64,000 nt of DNA, taken from NCBI RefSeq assembly GCF_001545035.1, contig NZ_FCOJ02000005.1, forward strand, positions 1 to 64,000, in the 5' to 3' direction. The notes under the pieces are model-generated. The model worked only from the letters and a program-made list of their open reading frames with translations. It did no database searches and had not been told where the DNA came from. Within the stretch, counting starts at the first letter, position 1. Each line of letters begins with the position of its first letter. Below, one piece after another: positions 35,435-44,378 of this stretch. The stretch is from Caballeronia glebae. GTDB taxonomy: Bacteria > Pseudomonadota > Gammaproteobacteria > Burkholderiales > Burkholderiaceae. A program made the position numbers and the translations under genes.

Positions 35435-36436
35435 TCATAGCACGGTGGATTGACGCCAATCCGCGACGGTTTCATCGATCGGGGTCAACCCTGCGATGTT
35501 GAGCACGCCGTCATCGAACTTGCGGCGCAGCGCCGGGCTGCTGCCGCCAACCCAGATGCGCACGTGCGGCGGCAGCAGGTTGCGCAGTTCAGTCAGCCCG
35601 TTCGCGATGGATTGCGCCGGCAGCACGGCCGTGAACGACAGCGCGACGATATCGATCTTGTGCGCCGACACCGCATCGACGATATCGTGCAGCGGCGTTT
35701 GCAACCCCAGTTGCATGCAATCGCACTCGGAGAGCGCGAACATCGCCTCGGCCATCAGAATGCCGAGGCCGTGGCCTTCGCCGGAAAGCGTCGTGAGCAG
35801 CACGCGCGGACGGCCAGCGCGACCGCGCACGGCGTCGGTGAGCGGGCGTAACAGCGTGCGCAGCGTCGACTGGATCGCCTCGCTGAACAGATGTTCGTGA
35901 TAGACCTGCAATGTGCCCGCCGCCCACGCGTTGCCGACGCGCGCCGCCAGCGGCGCGGCGACATCCAGCACGAACCGCTCTAGTCCGTCGCGCGTCGCGC
36001 GCTTGAGCAGGCCGAAGCGAAAGTCGTCGTAGGCGCCCGCGCGCAACAGCGAGACGAGGTGATCCAGCTCGGCATCCGGCGCGTCCTGGCCGACGCCCGA
36101 ACTCTCGGCCAGTTGCTGCAGCACGTCGATCGATTGCCCGAGCACCTTGCTCGGCCGATGCCCCGCGTCGAGCAGACGCTTCACGAGCCGCAACTTCGTC
36201 ACCTGCTCCTGCGGATACAGCCGCTCGCCGCCCGACGTGCGCATCGGCTGCGGAAATCCGTAGCGGCGCTCCCAGACACGCAATGTGTCCTTCGTCAGAC
36301 CAATCTCCTGAGCAATCGCGCCGATGCCGATTCCGGCGACGCCCGCAGCCCCAGGGCGCGACGGCGTGGGTTCTGCATGCCCGTCGTCGTCGGAGATCGG
36401 TTCCGGGCCGAAGTCTTGTTCTATTGAGTTTGTCAT
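35435..36436 (-). CDS. MerR-family B12-binding regulator, CarH/LitR-like
   Basis: A 333-residue regulator. The MerR winged helix lies at about residues 35-105 (GIGAIAQEIGLTKDTLRVWERRYGFP). A helical cap follows (about 120-200) and a B12-binding Rossmann domain (about 208-320). The residues that define the AdoCbl photoreceptors are all present: Trp171, then nine residues, then Glu181-His182; and ExHxxG at Glu220-Gly-His222-Gly-Leu-Gly225, where the histidine is the lower cobalt ligand. In CarH, dark AdoCbl-bound tetramers repress and light breaks them. A light- and B12-dependent role is inferred here. The start MTNSIEQDFGPEP is chosen; the frame stays open 171 bases upstream. Confidence 0.85.
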   Translation of the reverse strand: MTNSIEQDFGPEPISDDDGHAEPTPSRPGAAGVAGIGIGAIAQEIGLTKDTLRVWERRYGFPQPMRTSGGERLYPQEQVTKLRLVKRLLDAGHRPSKVLGQSIDVLQQLAESSGVGQDAPDAELDHLVSLLRAGAYDDFRFGLLKRATRDGLERFVLDVAAPLAARVGNAWAAGTLQVYHEHLFSEAIQSTLRTLLRPLTDAVRGRAGRPRVLLTTLSGEGHGLGILMAEAMFALSECDCMQLGLQTPLHDIVDAVSAHKIDIVALSFTAVLPAQSIANGLTELRNLLPPHVRIWVGGSSPALRRKFDDGVLNIAGLTPIDETVADWRQSTVL

Positions 36437-36476
36437 GGACAGATCGGTGTGAATGCGAATGCCGAGTCCGATGCAG

Positions 36477-36538
36477 ATTACATACCCGACGCGTGCATTG
36501 GACAAATTTTCGCGCCGTCGAGTTTTCATCATAGACAA
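36477..36538 (-). promoter_or_regulatory. Putative promoter and repeats of the CarH-like gene
   Basis: On the minus strand TTGTCC (36500-36505) and TGTAAT (36477-36482) are 17 bases apart, a good sigma-70 arrangement about 40 bases before the ATG. A second TTTGTCTA copy (TTGTCT at 36533-36538) is exactly 33 bases upstream of the first. The repeats could be autoregulatory sites. Nothing else is seen in 36437-36707. Confidence 0.4.
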
Positions 36539-36707
36539 AATCGAAATGCGCGTCCGTGCTGAGATGCGTTTCGTCGGGACGAGTGAATGTGAATGACGCG
36601 CGGACACGGTCCGACGCAGCTTTGCGCATCGAACGAAGACAGACCCGGCGGCGCATTGCGCGCCGCTGGGCGTGGAGATCAGAACGAGAGCGCCGGGAAG
36701 CGCAAAC

Positions 36708-37478
36708 TCAACCGGGCTTCTTGCGCGGCGCCGTCTTGCGCGCGGACGCTTTCTTCGCCGCGGCTGCTTCCGGCTTGTCGTCGGCGTGGTTCGCGGGTTG
36801 CGCCGCGGCGTTCTCGCTTGCGGCGTCCGGCTGCTCGCCCGCCGCGCCCATCGGGTTGAGCGGGCCGGTCATGCCGGGCTGAATCATCGCGAGATGCGCA
36901 AGCTGATTGAACTGCGATTGCAGCACGTTCCACCAGCCGGACGGATCGAAGCCGGGCGGCGGTTCGGAGGTATTGCCCGCCGCGTCCTCATCTTCGGCCG
37001 GGGTCTGGCTCGCGGATGCAACGCCCGCTTCCTGCTGCCTCGGGGCGTCCGGCTTCGTCGCGCCGCCCATCGGCCAGCCGGCGGTCGCGGTCTTCGTGTT
37101 CTCTGTCGCCGCGTTTTGCGCGTTTTCGACGGACGTCTGCGCGAACGCGCCGAACGCGCGCAGGGTCGCGAGCGTCGCGCGCTGCACTTCCAGCGCCTGA
37201 ATCGCCGATTGCAGCATGTTGAGGTTGAGCTTGAGCCAGTGCTCGACAGCGCGCATGTCCTTCACGCGCTTGTCGAGTTCTTCGATGTTGGTGAGCGGAG
37301 CGAGCATGTCGGACATCATCGAGAGGGAGGGACTCATACCCTGCCCGCCGCCCGGCATCGCGGCGGCGAACGGATTCAGGCGCATCAGTTCCCACATCTT
37401 GCCCATCATGTCGGCCTGGCCGAATCCGGGAAAACCGGGAATCGTGTAGGGGGGCGTGCCGCCAGCGTTATCGGTCAT
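36708..37478 (-). CDS. phaM: PhaM-type polyhydroxyalkanoate granule regulatory protein
   Basis: A 256-residue protein of the PhaM family. In Cupriavidus necator PhaM activates PHA synthase, coats granules and tethers them to the nucleoid. The N-terminal ~120 residues are conserved: [20 protein letters not shown] and [21 protein letters not shown]. The middle is a Pro/Ala-rich linker. The C terminus is Lys/Ala/Pro-rich with [15 protein letters not shown], the expected DNA-binding tail. There is no membrane segment. Synthase and phasin genes are not in the window. The gene is monocistronic-looking, 36 bases downstream of an enoyl-CoA hydratase gene on the same strand. Confidence 0.88.
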   Translation of the reverse strand: MTDNAGGTPPYTIPGFPGFGQADMMGKMWELMRLNPFAAAMPGGGQGMSPSLSMMSDMLAPLTNIEELDKRVKDMRAVEHWLKLNLNMLQSAIQALEVQRATLATLRAFGAFAQTSVENAQNAATENTKTATAGWPMGGATKPDAPRQQEAGVASASQTPAEDEDAAGNTSEPPPGFDPSGWWNVLQSQFNQLAHLAMIQPGMTGPLNPMGAAGEQPDAASENAAAQPANHADDKPEAAAAKKASARKTAPRKKPG

Positions 37479-37514
37479 TCGACTCTCCTTGTTTTCGTGT
37501 GAGGTTCGCGTCGT

Positions 37515-38342
37515 TCAGAACGGCGCGCCGCCCGGAAAATCCGGCGCGCGCCGCTCACGCAGCGAGCGCATGCCTTCGTGCACGTCCGGCCCCGCGAAGC
37601 CCATGAATTCGAGCGCGAGCGACGCATCGAAGGTCGGACCCGCCGAGCGCAGCCAGTTGTTGAGCGCGTACTTGGTCCAGCGGATCGCGGTCTGCGAACC
37701 TTGCGCCAGGCGGTTCGCGACTTCGATCGCCTTCGGCATCAGTTCGTTCTCTTCGACGGCGAGCGACACCAGCCCGATGCGCTCCGCTTCCTCGCCGCTC
37801 ACCGGCTCGCATAGCAGCAGATAGTACTTGGCCTTTGCCATGCCGCACAGCAGCGGCCAGACAATCGCCGCGTGATCGCCCGCCGCGACGCCGAGCCGCG
37901 TATGCCCGTCGATGATGCGCGCCGACTTCGACGCGATCGAGATATCGGCCAGCAAGCCCGCAACCAGCCCCGCGCCGACCGCCGGGCCGTGCATCGCGGA
38001 GACAATCGGCTTGCCGCAGTTGATCACGTTATAGACGAGATCGCGTGCCTCGCGCCACACACGCGCGCGCACGGCGAAGTCGTTCGCCATCTCCTCGACG
38101 AGCCCGAGATCGCCACCCGCCGAAAAGCCCTTGCCTTCGCCGCGGATGAGCGCGACGCGCGTCTCCTGGTCGCGATCGATGTCGCGCCAGATGTCCGCGA
38201 GTTCGCGATGCATGTTGGCGTCGGCGGTGGAAAGGCCGCTCTTGTTCGCGCCCGCGCCAGGCATGACGACTTCGAGGACGCCGTGCGGATGGCGGCGCAG
38301 TTCGAGCGATTTATAGCCCGCGTACATGGAGAGGTCGCTCAT
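37515..38342 (-). CDS. Enoyl-CoA hydratase/isomerase family protein
   Basis: A 275-residue crotonase-fold enzyme. The oxyanion-hole segments are [14 protein letters not shown] near residue 70 and [12 protein letters not shown] near residue 115. The usual second catalytic glutamate position, after [12 protein letters not shown], is not glutamate: the crotonase pattern here reads GDHAAIVW, so simple hydratase activity is uncertain and an isomerase or thioester hydrolase is possible. It is cytoplasmic. It lies between phaM and the ABC binding-protein gene (19 bases apart), so a shared transcript is likely. The closeness to phaM may hint at (R)-hydroxyacyl or aromatic degradation, but that is only context. 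Confidence 0.82.
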   Translation of the reverse strand: MSDLSMYAGYKSLELRRHPHGVLEVVMPGAGANKSGLSTADANMHRELADIWRDIDRDQETRVALIRGEGKGFSAGGDLGLVEEMANDFAVRARVWREARDLVYNVINCGKPIVSAMHGPAVGAGLVAGLLADISIASKSARIIDGHTRLGVAAGDHAAIVWPLLCGMAKAKYYLLLCEPVSGEEAERIGLVSLAVEENELMPKAIEVANRLAQGSQTAIRWTKYALNNWLRSAGPTFDASLALEFMGFAGPDVHEGMRSLRERRAPDFPGGAPF

Positions 38343-38361
38343 GATGCTGTCGCATTGAGGG

Positions 38362-39531
38362 TTAGCGCGGCTGATAGAGCCACTTGCCGTCGCGGATCTC
38401 GACCATCACGCGCGCGCGTTGATCGAGGCCGATGTGATCGTTGGGCGTCATGTTGACCTGCCCGTTGGTGTCGGAAAAATTCTTTGTGCTTTCGAGCGCA
38501 TCGCGCAGCGCGGCGCGAAACGCCGGCGTGCCGGGCGCGCCCGCTTTCATCGCAATGGGCACCGCGCGATTGAGCAGCATGCCCGCGTCCCACGCATACG
38601 AGCCGAACGCGGACACCGTGCCCGCGCCCTGCTTCGCCTCGTACAGTTTGATGTATTCGAGCGCGAGGCGCTTGGCCGGATGATCGTCGGGCAGTTGCGC
38701 GGCGACGAGCACCGGGCTCGCCGGCAGGAACGTGCCGTTGCAATCCGCGCCGCACACGCGCAGGAAGTCGCGGTTGCCCACGCCGTGATTGTGATAGATA
38801 CGGCCTTTGAAGCCGCGCTGCGCGAGCGTCTTGGGCGGCAGCGCGGCGGGCGTGCCGGCCGCGCCGACGACCACCGCATCGGGCTTGGCCGCGAGAATCT
38901 TGAGGATCTGCCCGGTCACGCTCGGATCGGTGCGATTGAAGCGCTCGTTCGCGACCACTTCGATCTTGTGCAGTTGCGCGAACTTCGCGACTTCGGCGTA
39001 GAAGGTCTCGCCGAGCGCGTCCGCCTGACCGATATACGCAATGGTCTTCACACCGTGATTGCTCGCGTGCTCCGCAATCGCCGAGGCCATCATCGCGTCG
39101 GTTTGCGGCGTCTTGAAAACCCAGCGGCGCTTGTCGTCCACGGGCTCGATGATCTTCGCCGACGACGCCAGCGAGATCATCGGCGTTTGCCCTTGCGCCA
39201 CGACATCGATCATTGCGAGCGAGTTCGGCGTGATCGACGAACCAATGATCGCATCGACCTGATCCTCGCTGATCAGCTTCTTCGTGCTTTGCACGGCCTG
39301 TGTAGTGTCGGAAGCGTCGTCGAGCACGACGTAATCGACCGGCTTGCCGCCCATTTCCTTCGGCAAGAGCGCGACGGTGTCCCGCGCGGGAATGCCGAGC
39401 GACGCGGCCGGCCCCGTGAGCGAGAGCACGAGACCGATCTTCACGTGCTGCGCCGTTTGCGCGAATGCCGCCGTCGTCGCGGCGAGCGTAAAGGCCGCGC
39501 CCGCCAGAAATTTCCACTTGCCTGCCGCCAT
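38362..39531 (-). CDS. ABC transporter substrate-binding protein, LivK family
   Basis: A 389-residue periplasmic binding protein of the Leu/Ile/Val-binding (PBP type I) family. A signal peptide ([11 protein letters not shown] to AAFAQ) precedes [17 protein letters not shown], the typical first strand and ligand loop. A cysteine pair, VCGADC near residue 265, may form a disulfide. Members of this branch often bind aromatic acids rather than amino acids. The matching permeases and ATPases are not in the window, so it is an orphan or serves a distant transporter. It lies between an FAH-family hydrolase gene and an enoyl-CoA hydratase gene on the same strand, which suggests uptake of a catabolic substrate. 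Confidence 0.88.
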   Translation of the reverse strand: MAAGKWKFLAGAAFTLAATTAAFAQTAQHVKIGLVLSLTGPAASLGIPARDTVALLPKEMGGKPVDYVVLDDASDTTQAVQSTKKLISEDQVDAIIGSSITPNSLAMIDVVAQGQTPMISLASSAKIIEPVDDKRRWVFKTPQTDAMMASAIAEHASNHGVKTIAYIGQADALGETFYAEVAKFAQLHKIEVVANERFNRTDPSVTGQILKILAAKPDAVVVGAAGTPAALPPKTLAQRGFKGRIYHNHGVGNRDFLRVCGADCNGTFLPASPVLVAAQLPDDHPAKRLALEYIKLYEAKQGAGTVSAFGSYAWDAGMLLNRAVPIAMKAGAPGTPAFRAALRDALESTKNFSDTNGQVNMTPNDHIGLDQRARVMVEIRDGKWLYQPR

Positions 39532-39642
39532 CGATGTCTCCTTTTTTTTGTCGTTTTCTTGGCTGCGAAAGCAGCCCGGCAAAGTGTAAGGCGAGGCTGG
39601 CGCGCGTCGCATCGGGCGAAACCCGTTGCGACGCGCGCGGAT

Positions 39643-40629
39643 TCAATGCTCGGGCTGGACGACCGCCTGATCGATCGCGCCGAAGATCGACTTGCCCTCT
39701 TCGTCGAACATCTCGATCTTCACGCTGTCGCCGAATTTCATGAATTCGGTCTGCGGCGCGCCCTGCTCGATCGTCTCCAGACAGCGCTTCTCGGCGATGC
39801 AGCAGTAACCGCGCTTCGTGTCCTTGTTCGAGATCGTGCCCGAGCCGACGATCGAGCCCGCGCGCAGATTGCGTGTCTTTGCCGCGTGCGCGATCAACTG
39901 GCCGAAGTGGAACACCATGTCCGTGCCGCAATCGGGCTGGCCGACTTTCTTGCTGTTCCAGTGCACGATCATCGGCCGATGCACGCGGCCTTCGCGCCAC
40001 GCGTCGCCGAGTTCGTCGGGCGTGACGGCAACCGGCGAGAACGCGGTCGCGGGCTTGCTCTGGAAGAAGCCGAAGCCCTTGGCAAGCTCGGCGGGAATGA
40101 GATTGCGCAGCGACACGTCGTTGACGAGCATCAGAAGGCGCACGCTTCTCAGCGCTTCGTCGGGCATCGCGGCCATGTGCACGTCCGACGTGACGACGGC
40201 GAGTTCCGCCTCGAAGTCGATGCCATATGATTCCGTCGCGCACACGATATCGTCCGTCGGGCCGATGAAGTCGTCACTGCCGCCTTGGTACATGAGCGGG
40301 TCGGTCCAGAATTCGGGCGGCATTTCGGCGTTGCGCGCGCGGCGCACGAGTTCGACGTGGTTCACGTACGACGAGCCGTCGGCCCACTGAAATGCGCGCG
40401 GCAGCGGCGCCATGCAGGCTTTCGGATCGAACGAGAACGCGTTGCGCGCGCGCCCGGCGTTCAGCGCTTCGTAGACTTCCATGAGTTGCGGCGCGTAGAA
40501 GGCCCAATCGTCGAGCGCGCGTTGCAGCGTCGAAACGATTCCGTCGGCGATCGCGGCCGTGCGCAGATCGCGCGAGACGACGACGAGCTGGCCGTCGCGC
40601 GTGCCGTCCTTCAAAGTTGCGAGTTTCAT
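39643..40629 (-). CDS. Fumarylacetoacetate hydrolase family protein
   Basis: A 328-residue hydrolase of the FAH superfamily, which cleaves C-C bonds in beta-diketone ring-cleavage products. The N-terminal FAA_hydrolase_N-type segment (MKLATLKDGTRDGQLV) is followed by the catalytic domain. The divalent-metal residues are in YGIDFEAELAVVTSD and the lysine-rich SIVGSGTISNKD. The closest recognisable activity is fumarylacetoacetase or a ring-fission product hydrolase; no homogentisate dioxygenase gene is nearby. It is divergent from an IclR regulator across 111 bases, which probably controls it and perhaps the binding-protein gene downstream. Confidence 0.87.
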   Translation of the reverse strand: MKLATLKDGTRDGQLVVVSRDLRTAAIADGIVSTLQRALDDWAFYAPQLMEVYEALNAGRARNAFSFDPKACMAPLPRAFQWADGSSYVNHVELVRRARNAEMPPEFWTDPLMYQGGSDDFIGPTDDIVCATESYGIDFEAELAVVTSDVHMAAMPDEALRSVRLLMLVNDVSLRNLIPAELAKGFGFFQSKPATAFSPVAVTPDELGDAWREGRVHRPMIVHWNSKKVGQPDCGTDMVFHFGQLIAHAAKTRNLRAGSIVGSGTISNKDTKRGYCCIAEKRCLETIEQGAPQTEFMKFGDSVKIEMFDEEGKSIFGAIDQAVVQPEH

Positions 40630-40740
40630 GGAGCAGTGCCGGTGAGCGAGGTGACGTTAAGGGAAATGTATTTTACGATGGTGAATCGCTGCCGACGACC
40701 CGGCCGTTCGGCATAGGCCTTTTTACGGTTTTCCTCTTTC

Positions 40741-41562
40741 ATGCAATCCACGCAAGTTACCGACGACGAAGACAACCTCGACGCCCACGATACGGCCGAA
40801 GAAAAAACCCGCTCCGGCATTCAATCGATCGAAGTCGGCTTCCGCCTGCTCGACGTGCTCACCAACGAGCCGCGCGCGATGATGCTGCGCGATCTCGCGC
40901 AACGCGCCGGCATGAGCCCGGCCAAGGCGCATCGCTATCTGGTGAGTTTTTTGCGGCTCGGCGTCGCGTCGCAGGATCCGGTCTCCGGGCGCTACGAGCT
41001 AGGCGGCTTCGCACTGCAGATGGGTCTCGCGCGGCTCGCACGCGTCGATGGCGTGCGGCTCGCGCGCATCGCGCTCGCGGAGTTGCGCGACCGGCTGGAT
41101 CAGACGGTCGGTATCGCGGTGTGGGGCAATCAGGGGCCGACCGTCGTGCACTGGATGGAGTCGAGCCATCCGGCGAAGGCATCGCTCAAACTGGGCGACG
41201 TGATGCCGCTGCTTTCGTCCGCGACGGGGCTGCTTTTCGCCGCGTATCTGCCGCGCAGCAAGACGCAGCCGATGCTCGACCGCGAACTCGCCACGACCAA
41301 GCAGACGATCGCCGACGTCGAGCCGCTCCTCGCGGAGGTGCGCGAGCATGGCGCGGCGCGCGTCGAAGGCATGCTGCTGCCGACGATCCACGCGTTCTGC
41401 ACGCCGGTTTTCGACTCGACGGGCGAGCTTGCGCTGGGTCTCATCGCGCTCGGACACGAGGGCATGTTCGACACGCGCTGGGGCGGTGAAATCGATTCGG
41501 CGTTGCGCGAGTGCGCACGCGGCCTGTCGTATGAACTGGGGCACACAACGGGCGAGCGCTGA
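40741..41562 (+). CDS. IclR-family transcription regulator
   Basis: A 273-residue IclR-type regulator. The winged helix-turn-helix is at about residues 22-85 (SIEVGFRLLDVLTNEPRAMM, then GMSPAKAHRYLVSFL). The GAF-like effector domain follows with GLARLARVDGVRLARIA and HAFCTPVFDSTGELALGL. The first ~20 residues are acidic and nonconserved. IclR regulators usually control catabolism of aromatic or small carboxylic acids. Here it is divergent from an FAH-family hydrolase, so control of that gene is likely. The effector is unknown. Confidence 0.9.
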   Translation: MQSTQVTDDEDNLDAHDTAEEKTRSGIQSIEVGFRLLDVLTNEPRAMMLRDLAQRAGMSPAKAHRYLVSFLRLGVASQDPVSGRYELGGFALQMGLARLARVDGVRLARIALAELRDRLDQTVGIAVWGNQGPTVVHWMESSHPAKASLKLGDVMPLLSSATGLLFAAYLPRSKTQPMLDRELATTKQTIADVEPLLAEVREHGAARVEGMLLPTIHAFCTPVFDSTGELALGLIALGHEGMFDTRWGGEIDSALRECARGLSYELGHTTGER

Positions 41563-41660
41563 CAACGCCCGTCGATGGGACCAGGAACATCGTTTCCATC
41601 GCGCGTGTCTTATGCCTTTCGCCCGATCCTCCGCCCTACGCGATTTTCACGCCTTCCACG

Positions 41661-42872
41661 ATGTCACTGTTTCAATTCCGCCGTACTCGCCCCGCATCGG
41701 GCGAGCCGCTCGACGCGGCCGTCGAATCCGCCACGCCGCGCCGCTGGGGACGCTGGGTGCTGGCCGTGCTGATCGTCGCGGGCTTGCATTTGAGCGCCGT
41801 GCGGTGGATCGAGCACAATCGGCAACCGGCGAACGCGCCGCCCGAAGCGCCGCCCGTGCAGGTGGAATTGCTGACGCCCAAGCCCATTGCGCCGCCCGCG
41901 CCCACGCCGCCCGCCGCGCCGAAACCTGCGCCGCCGAAACCCGCCGCGCCTGCGCCGAAACCAGCGGCCGCGCCCGCGCCCGCTCCGATTTTGACCGCCG
42001 CGACGCCGAAGCCGGACGCTGCGTCGCTTGCGACGGCTCCGGCCGCGAGCGCGTCCGCCGCTTCAGCGCCCGCGCAATCGGACCAGGCGCCAGCGTCTCA
42101 GCCTGCCGTCGCATCGGGCGACAAGTTCAGCGTTCCGCCCTCGGGCGAGTTACGTTACGACACGCTCGTGAACGGCGTGATAAATCAGACCGGCACGATC
42201 CACTGGAGCAACGACGGCCAGCATTACGAGATGGTCGTCTCGATCCCGGTGCCTTTCGTCGGTCCATTCGTATATTCGAGCAAGGGTCATATCCACGGAT
42301 TCGGCATCGCGCCGGAGCAGTATTCCGAGCAACGCGGCCGCCGCGCCGCCGACATCGCGATCTTTAACCGCGACACGAAGCAGATCGTCTACACGAAAAC
42401 GCCGCAAAGCCGCCCGCTCGCGGACGGCGCGCAGGACCGCTTTAGCGTCGTCATGCAACTGGCGAGCCTCGTGCGCGGCGCGCCGGACAAATACAAGCCG
42501 GGCGTCACGCGGCAGTTCAGCGTCGCGGACAACGACAGCAACGAAATCTGGCCGATCGAAACCGTCGGCGACGAAACCGTGCAGGCGCGCGGCGGCTTCA
42601 CGACTGCGCGTCACTTCACGCGTCTGCCGCGCAAGGAAGGCGATCGCCGCAAGCTCGACATCTGGCTCGCGCCGTCGATCGGCTGGCTGCCCGTGCGAAT
42701 TCTGCAAACCGAGCCGAACGGACTGCAAATCGAGCTGCTCTGGGCCGGAAAGCTCGCCACGCCGGCGCCGGAAGCACACGACGCCGCCTCGGGCACGCAA
42801 GCTGCGTCCGAGGAATCCGCGCCCGCCGCGCCCAGCATGCCTGCCATGGACAACCCCGCGGACAATCCGTAA
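41661..42872 (+). CDS. DUF3108 domain protein with TonB-like N terminus
   Basis: A 403-residue inner-membrane-anchored periplasmic protein. A single helix near residues 31-45 (VLAVLIVAGLHLSAVRW) is followed by a ~90-residue Pro/Ala-rich segment with repeated PxP, like TonB or TolA spacers. The DUF3108 domain begins near residue 155 (PPSGELRYDTLVNGV) and runs to about 360, all-beta in appearance. The C terminus is again Ala/Pro-rich. DUF3108 proteins are periplasmic with undetermined role. The gene is 98 bases after the IclR gene and not obviously part of that regulon. Confidence 0.82.
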   Translation: MSLFQFRRTRPASGEPLDAAVESATPRRWGRWVLAVLIVAGLHLSAVRWIEHNRQPANAPPEAPPVQVELLTPKPIAPPAPTPPAAPKPAPPKPAAPAPKPAAAPAPAPILTAATPKPDAASLATAPAASASAASAPAQSDQAPASQPAVASGDKFSVPPSGELRYDTLVNGVINQTGTIHWSNDGQHYEMVVSIPVPFVGPFVYSSKGHIHGFGIAPEQYSEQRGRRAADIAIFNRDTKQIVYTKTPQSRPLADGAQDRFSVVMQLASLVRGAPDKYKPGVTRQFSVADNDSNEIWPIETVGDETVQARGGFTTARHFTRLPRKEGDRRKLDIWLAPSIGWLPVRILQTEPNGLQIELLWAGKLATPAPEAHDAASGTQAASEESAPAAPSMPAMDNPADNP

Positions 42873-42973
42873 CGCGGCCGTCACACTCCGTCATGTCAGG
42901 CACGACGTAAGCGCGTCATCTCGCGCAGTCAATCGGAAACAGCATCGCAAACCGCATTCTTCACGGAGCCGAT

Positions 42974-43762
42974 ATGCAGTTGACGATCAATCGCATCGAT
43001 ACACGCTATGTTCTCGACAACGAAGGCGGCGGCCCCTGGCTCGTCTTCATCCATCAACTGGCTGGCGATCTTTCGGTTTGGGACCAGATGGCCGGCTACT
43101 TTCGCGACGACTTCACCGTGTTGCGCTACGACCTGCGCGGGCATGGCGAGACGAGCGTGTCGCCGGATTCGTTTACGATCGACGACCTCGCCGACGATCT
43201 CGCCCAACTGCTCGACAAGCTCGGCGCGCCTTCGGCGCATGTCGTGGGACTGTCGATCGGCGGCATGGTCGCGCAGAAGCTCGCGATCAACCACGCGGAC
43301 AAAGTGGATTCTCTGACTGTCGTCGGCGCGCCGGCCTTCATCCCCGAGGATGCGCGTCCGGCCTTCGCGCAACGCGCAGCTTCCGTGCGTGAAAACGGGA
43401 CAGCGAGTATCGTGGAAGCGACGCTGGAACGCTGGCTCACGCCTGAATTCCGCAAGGCGCATCCGGAAGTGGTCGAGCCAATCGCGGATACGATCGCACG
43501 CACGCCCGCCGAAGGTTTCGCGCGTGCGGCGGAGGCGGTAAGTCGTTTCGATGCGCGAGACGAACTGCCCTCTGTGAAGCAGCGCACGCTCGTCGTCGCG
43601 GGTGAACGGGACGTTGGCACGCCGCATGCTGCTTCAAGGCTTGTCGCAGACACGGTGCCGGGCGCCCGATTCGAATTACTTGACGCCGCGCACCTGACAC
43701 CGGTGGAGGAATCGCAGCGCTTCTCCGCTTTACTGGGAAACTTCTTGCGCGATTCGAGCTGA
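42974..43762 (+). CDS. 3-oxoadipate enol-lactonase-like alpha/beta hydrolase
   Basis: A 262-residue alpha/beta hydrolase of the PcaD/RutD-like class. The N-terminal sequence, LVFIHQLAGDLSVWDQMAGYF, resembles enol-lactonases. The nucleophile elbow is GLSIGGMVAQ near residue 97; the acid is in VAGERDVGTP and the histidine in DAAHLTPVEE. There is no signal peptide. Other pca genes are absent, so it may act on another lactone or ester. The neighbourhood holds an FAH-family hydrolase and IclR gene 2 kb away, weakly suggesting aromatic catabolism. Confidence 0.82.
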   Translation: MQLTINRIDTRYVLDNEGGGPWLVFIHQLAGDLSVWDQMAGYFRDDFTVLRYDLRGHGETSVSPDSFTIDDLADDLAQLLDKLGAPSAHVVGLSIGGMVAQKLAINHADKVDSLTVVGAPAFIPEDARPAFAQRAASVRENGTASIVEATLERWLTPEFRKAHPEVVEPIADTIARTPAEGFARAAEAVSRFDARDELPSVKQRTLVVAGERDVGTPHAASRLVADTVPGARFELLDAAHLTPVEESQRFSALLGNFLRDSS

Positions 43763-43899
43763 TTCTTCCTGTTTTTGTTGCAAAAGAAAGCCTCGATACA
43801 ACCGGCATCACGTCGAGGCCACCCCTTGAATTCCAACCTAGTCGCTCCAACTACGCTTCAGGATTGCCACGGAGCAAACAAGGAATAAGGAGTGTCGCC

Positions 43900-44157
43900 A
43901 TGCAAATGATCTACAACAGCCCCAATTATTGCGTCGTCGAATTTCCGCCGCAAGACAATCACCTCGCCATGAAGGCTGGCGGCTACGAGATCGTCGACAA
44001 GAACACGCAGCGGGAAATCTTCATCGAAGGCGCGCTCGCGGCGAAGTTTCGCGAGCACGTGCAAAAGTTGATCGCTGAAGAGCCGTCGCTTGAGGATGTC
44101 GATGAATTCCTCGGCCAGTTCGATGTCTTGATGAACCAACCCGTCGTGCTCCACTGA
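43900..44157 (+). CDS. DUF3567 domain protein
   Basis: An 85-residue acidic protein of the DUF3567 family, found in beta-proteobacteria. The start [18 protein letters not shown] is preceded by AAGGAGTG; an in-frame upstream ATG would add 12 nonconserved residues. The sequence has a short beta-rich front followed by a helix ([20 protein letters not shown]). No membrane segment or known active site is seen. It is followed by a strong terminator and appears monocistronic. Function is unknown. Confidence 0.8.
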   Translation: MQMIYNSPNYCVVEFPPQDNHLAMKAGGYEIVDKNTQREIFIEGALAAKFREHVQKLIAEEPSLEDVDEFLGQFDVLMNQPVVLH

Positions 44158-44245
44158 TGCATGCACGCGCGCGAGCGGCACGACGCCGCTCGCGCCCGCC
44201 GCCGCCCGGACCGGCGGCTTCAGGCGACATTCGCTGTTCCCAAAG

Positions 44246-44277
44246 ACCCCGCCCCGCAACCGGCGGGGTTCTTTTTT
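44246..44277 (+). terminator. Rho-independent terminator after the DUF3567 gene
   Basis: ACCCCGCC and GGCGGGGT form an 8-bp stem around 8 bases, followed by C and six T. Confidence 0.88.
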
Positions 44278-44334
44278 GCCGGCCGGTATCGCGCAAACGC
44301 CCGTCTGCCGGGAGCGACCGTTGCGCGCTGCGGC

Positions 44335-44340
44335 TACAAT
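44335..44340 (+). promoter_or_regulatory. Putative -10 element of metH
   Basis: CGGCTACAAT gives TACAAT, 38 bases before the ATG of the first metH gene. I looked for a cobalamin or S-adenosylhomocysteine riboswitch here and did not recognise one; the space after the -10 is too short. Confidence 0.4.
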
Positions 44341-44378
44341 GTCAGGCTATTTCATATTCGGTGCAGGCCTCGTCCGTC

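Noticed and set aside
39613..40243. An open minus-strand frame running through the FAH and binding-protein genes
   Set aside because: It is a shadow of both real genes; their own frames contain the conserved motifs.
43790..43819. GCCTCGA...TCGAGGC inverted repeat after the lactonase-like gene
   Set aside because: The loop is 16 bases and no T-run follows on the plus strand; it is too weak to call a terminator.
44157..44378. Upstream extension of the first metH gene, or a riboswitch before it
   Set aside because: The extended product has no homology. The -10 at 44335 leaves a leader of only ~30 bases, and no cobalamin or SAH riboswitch core was seen.
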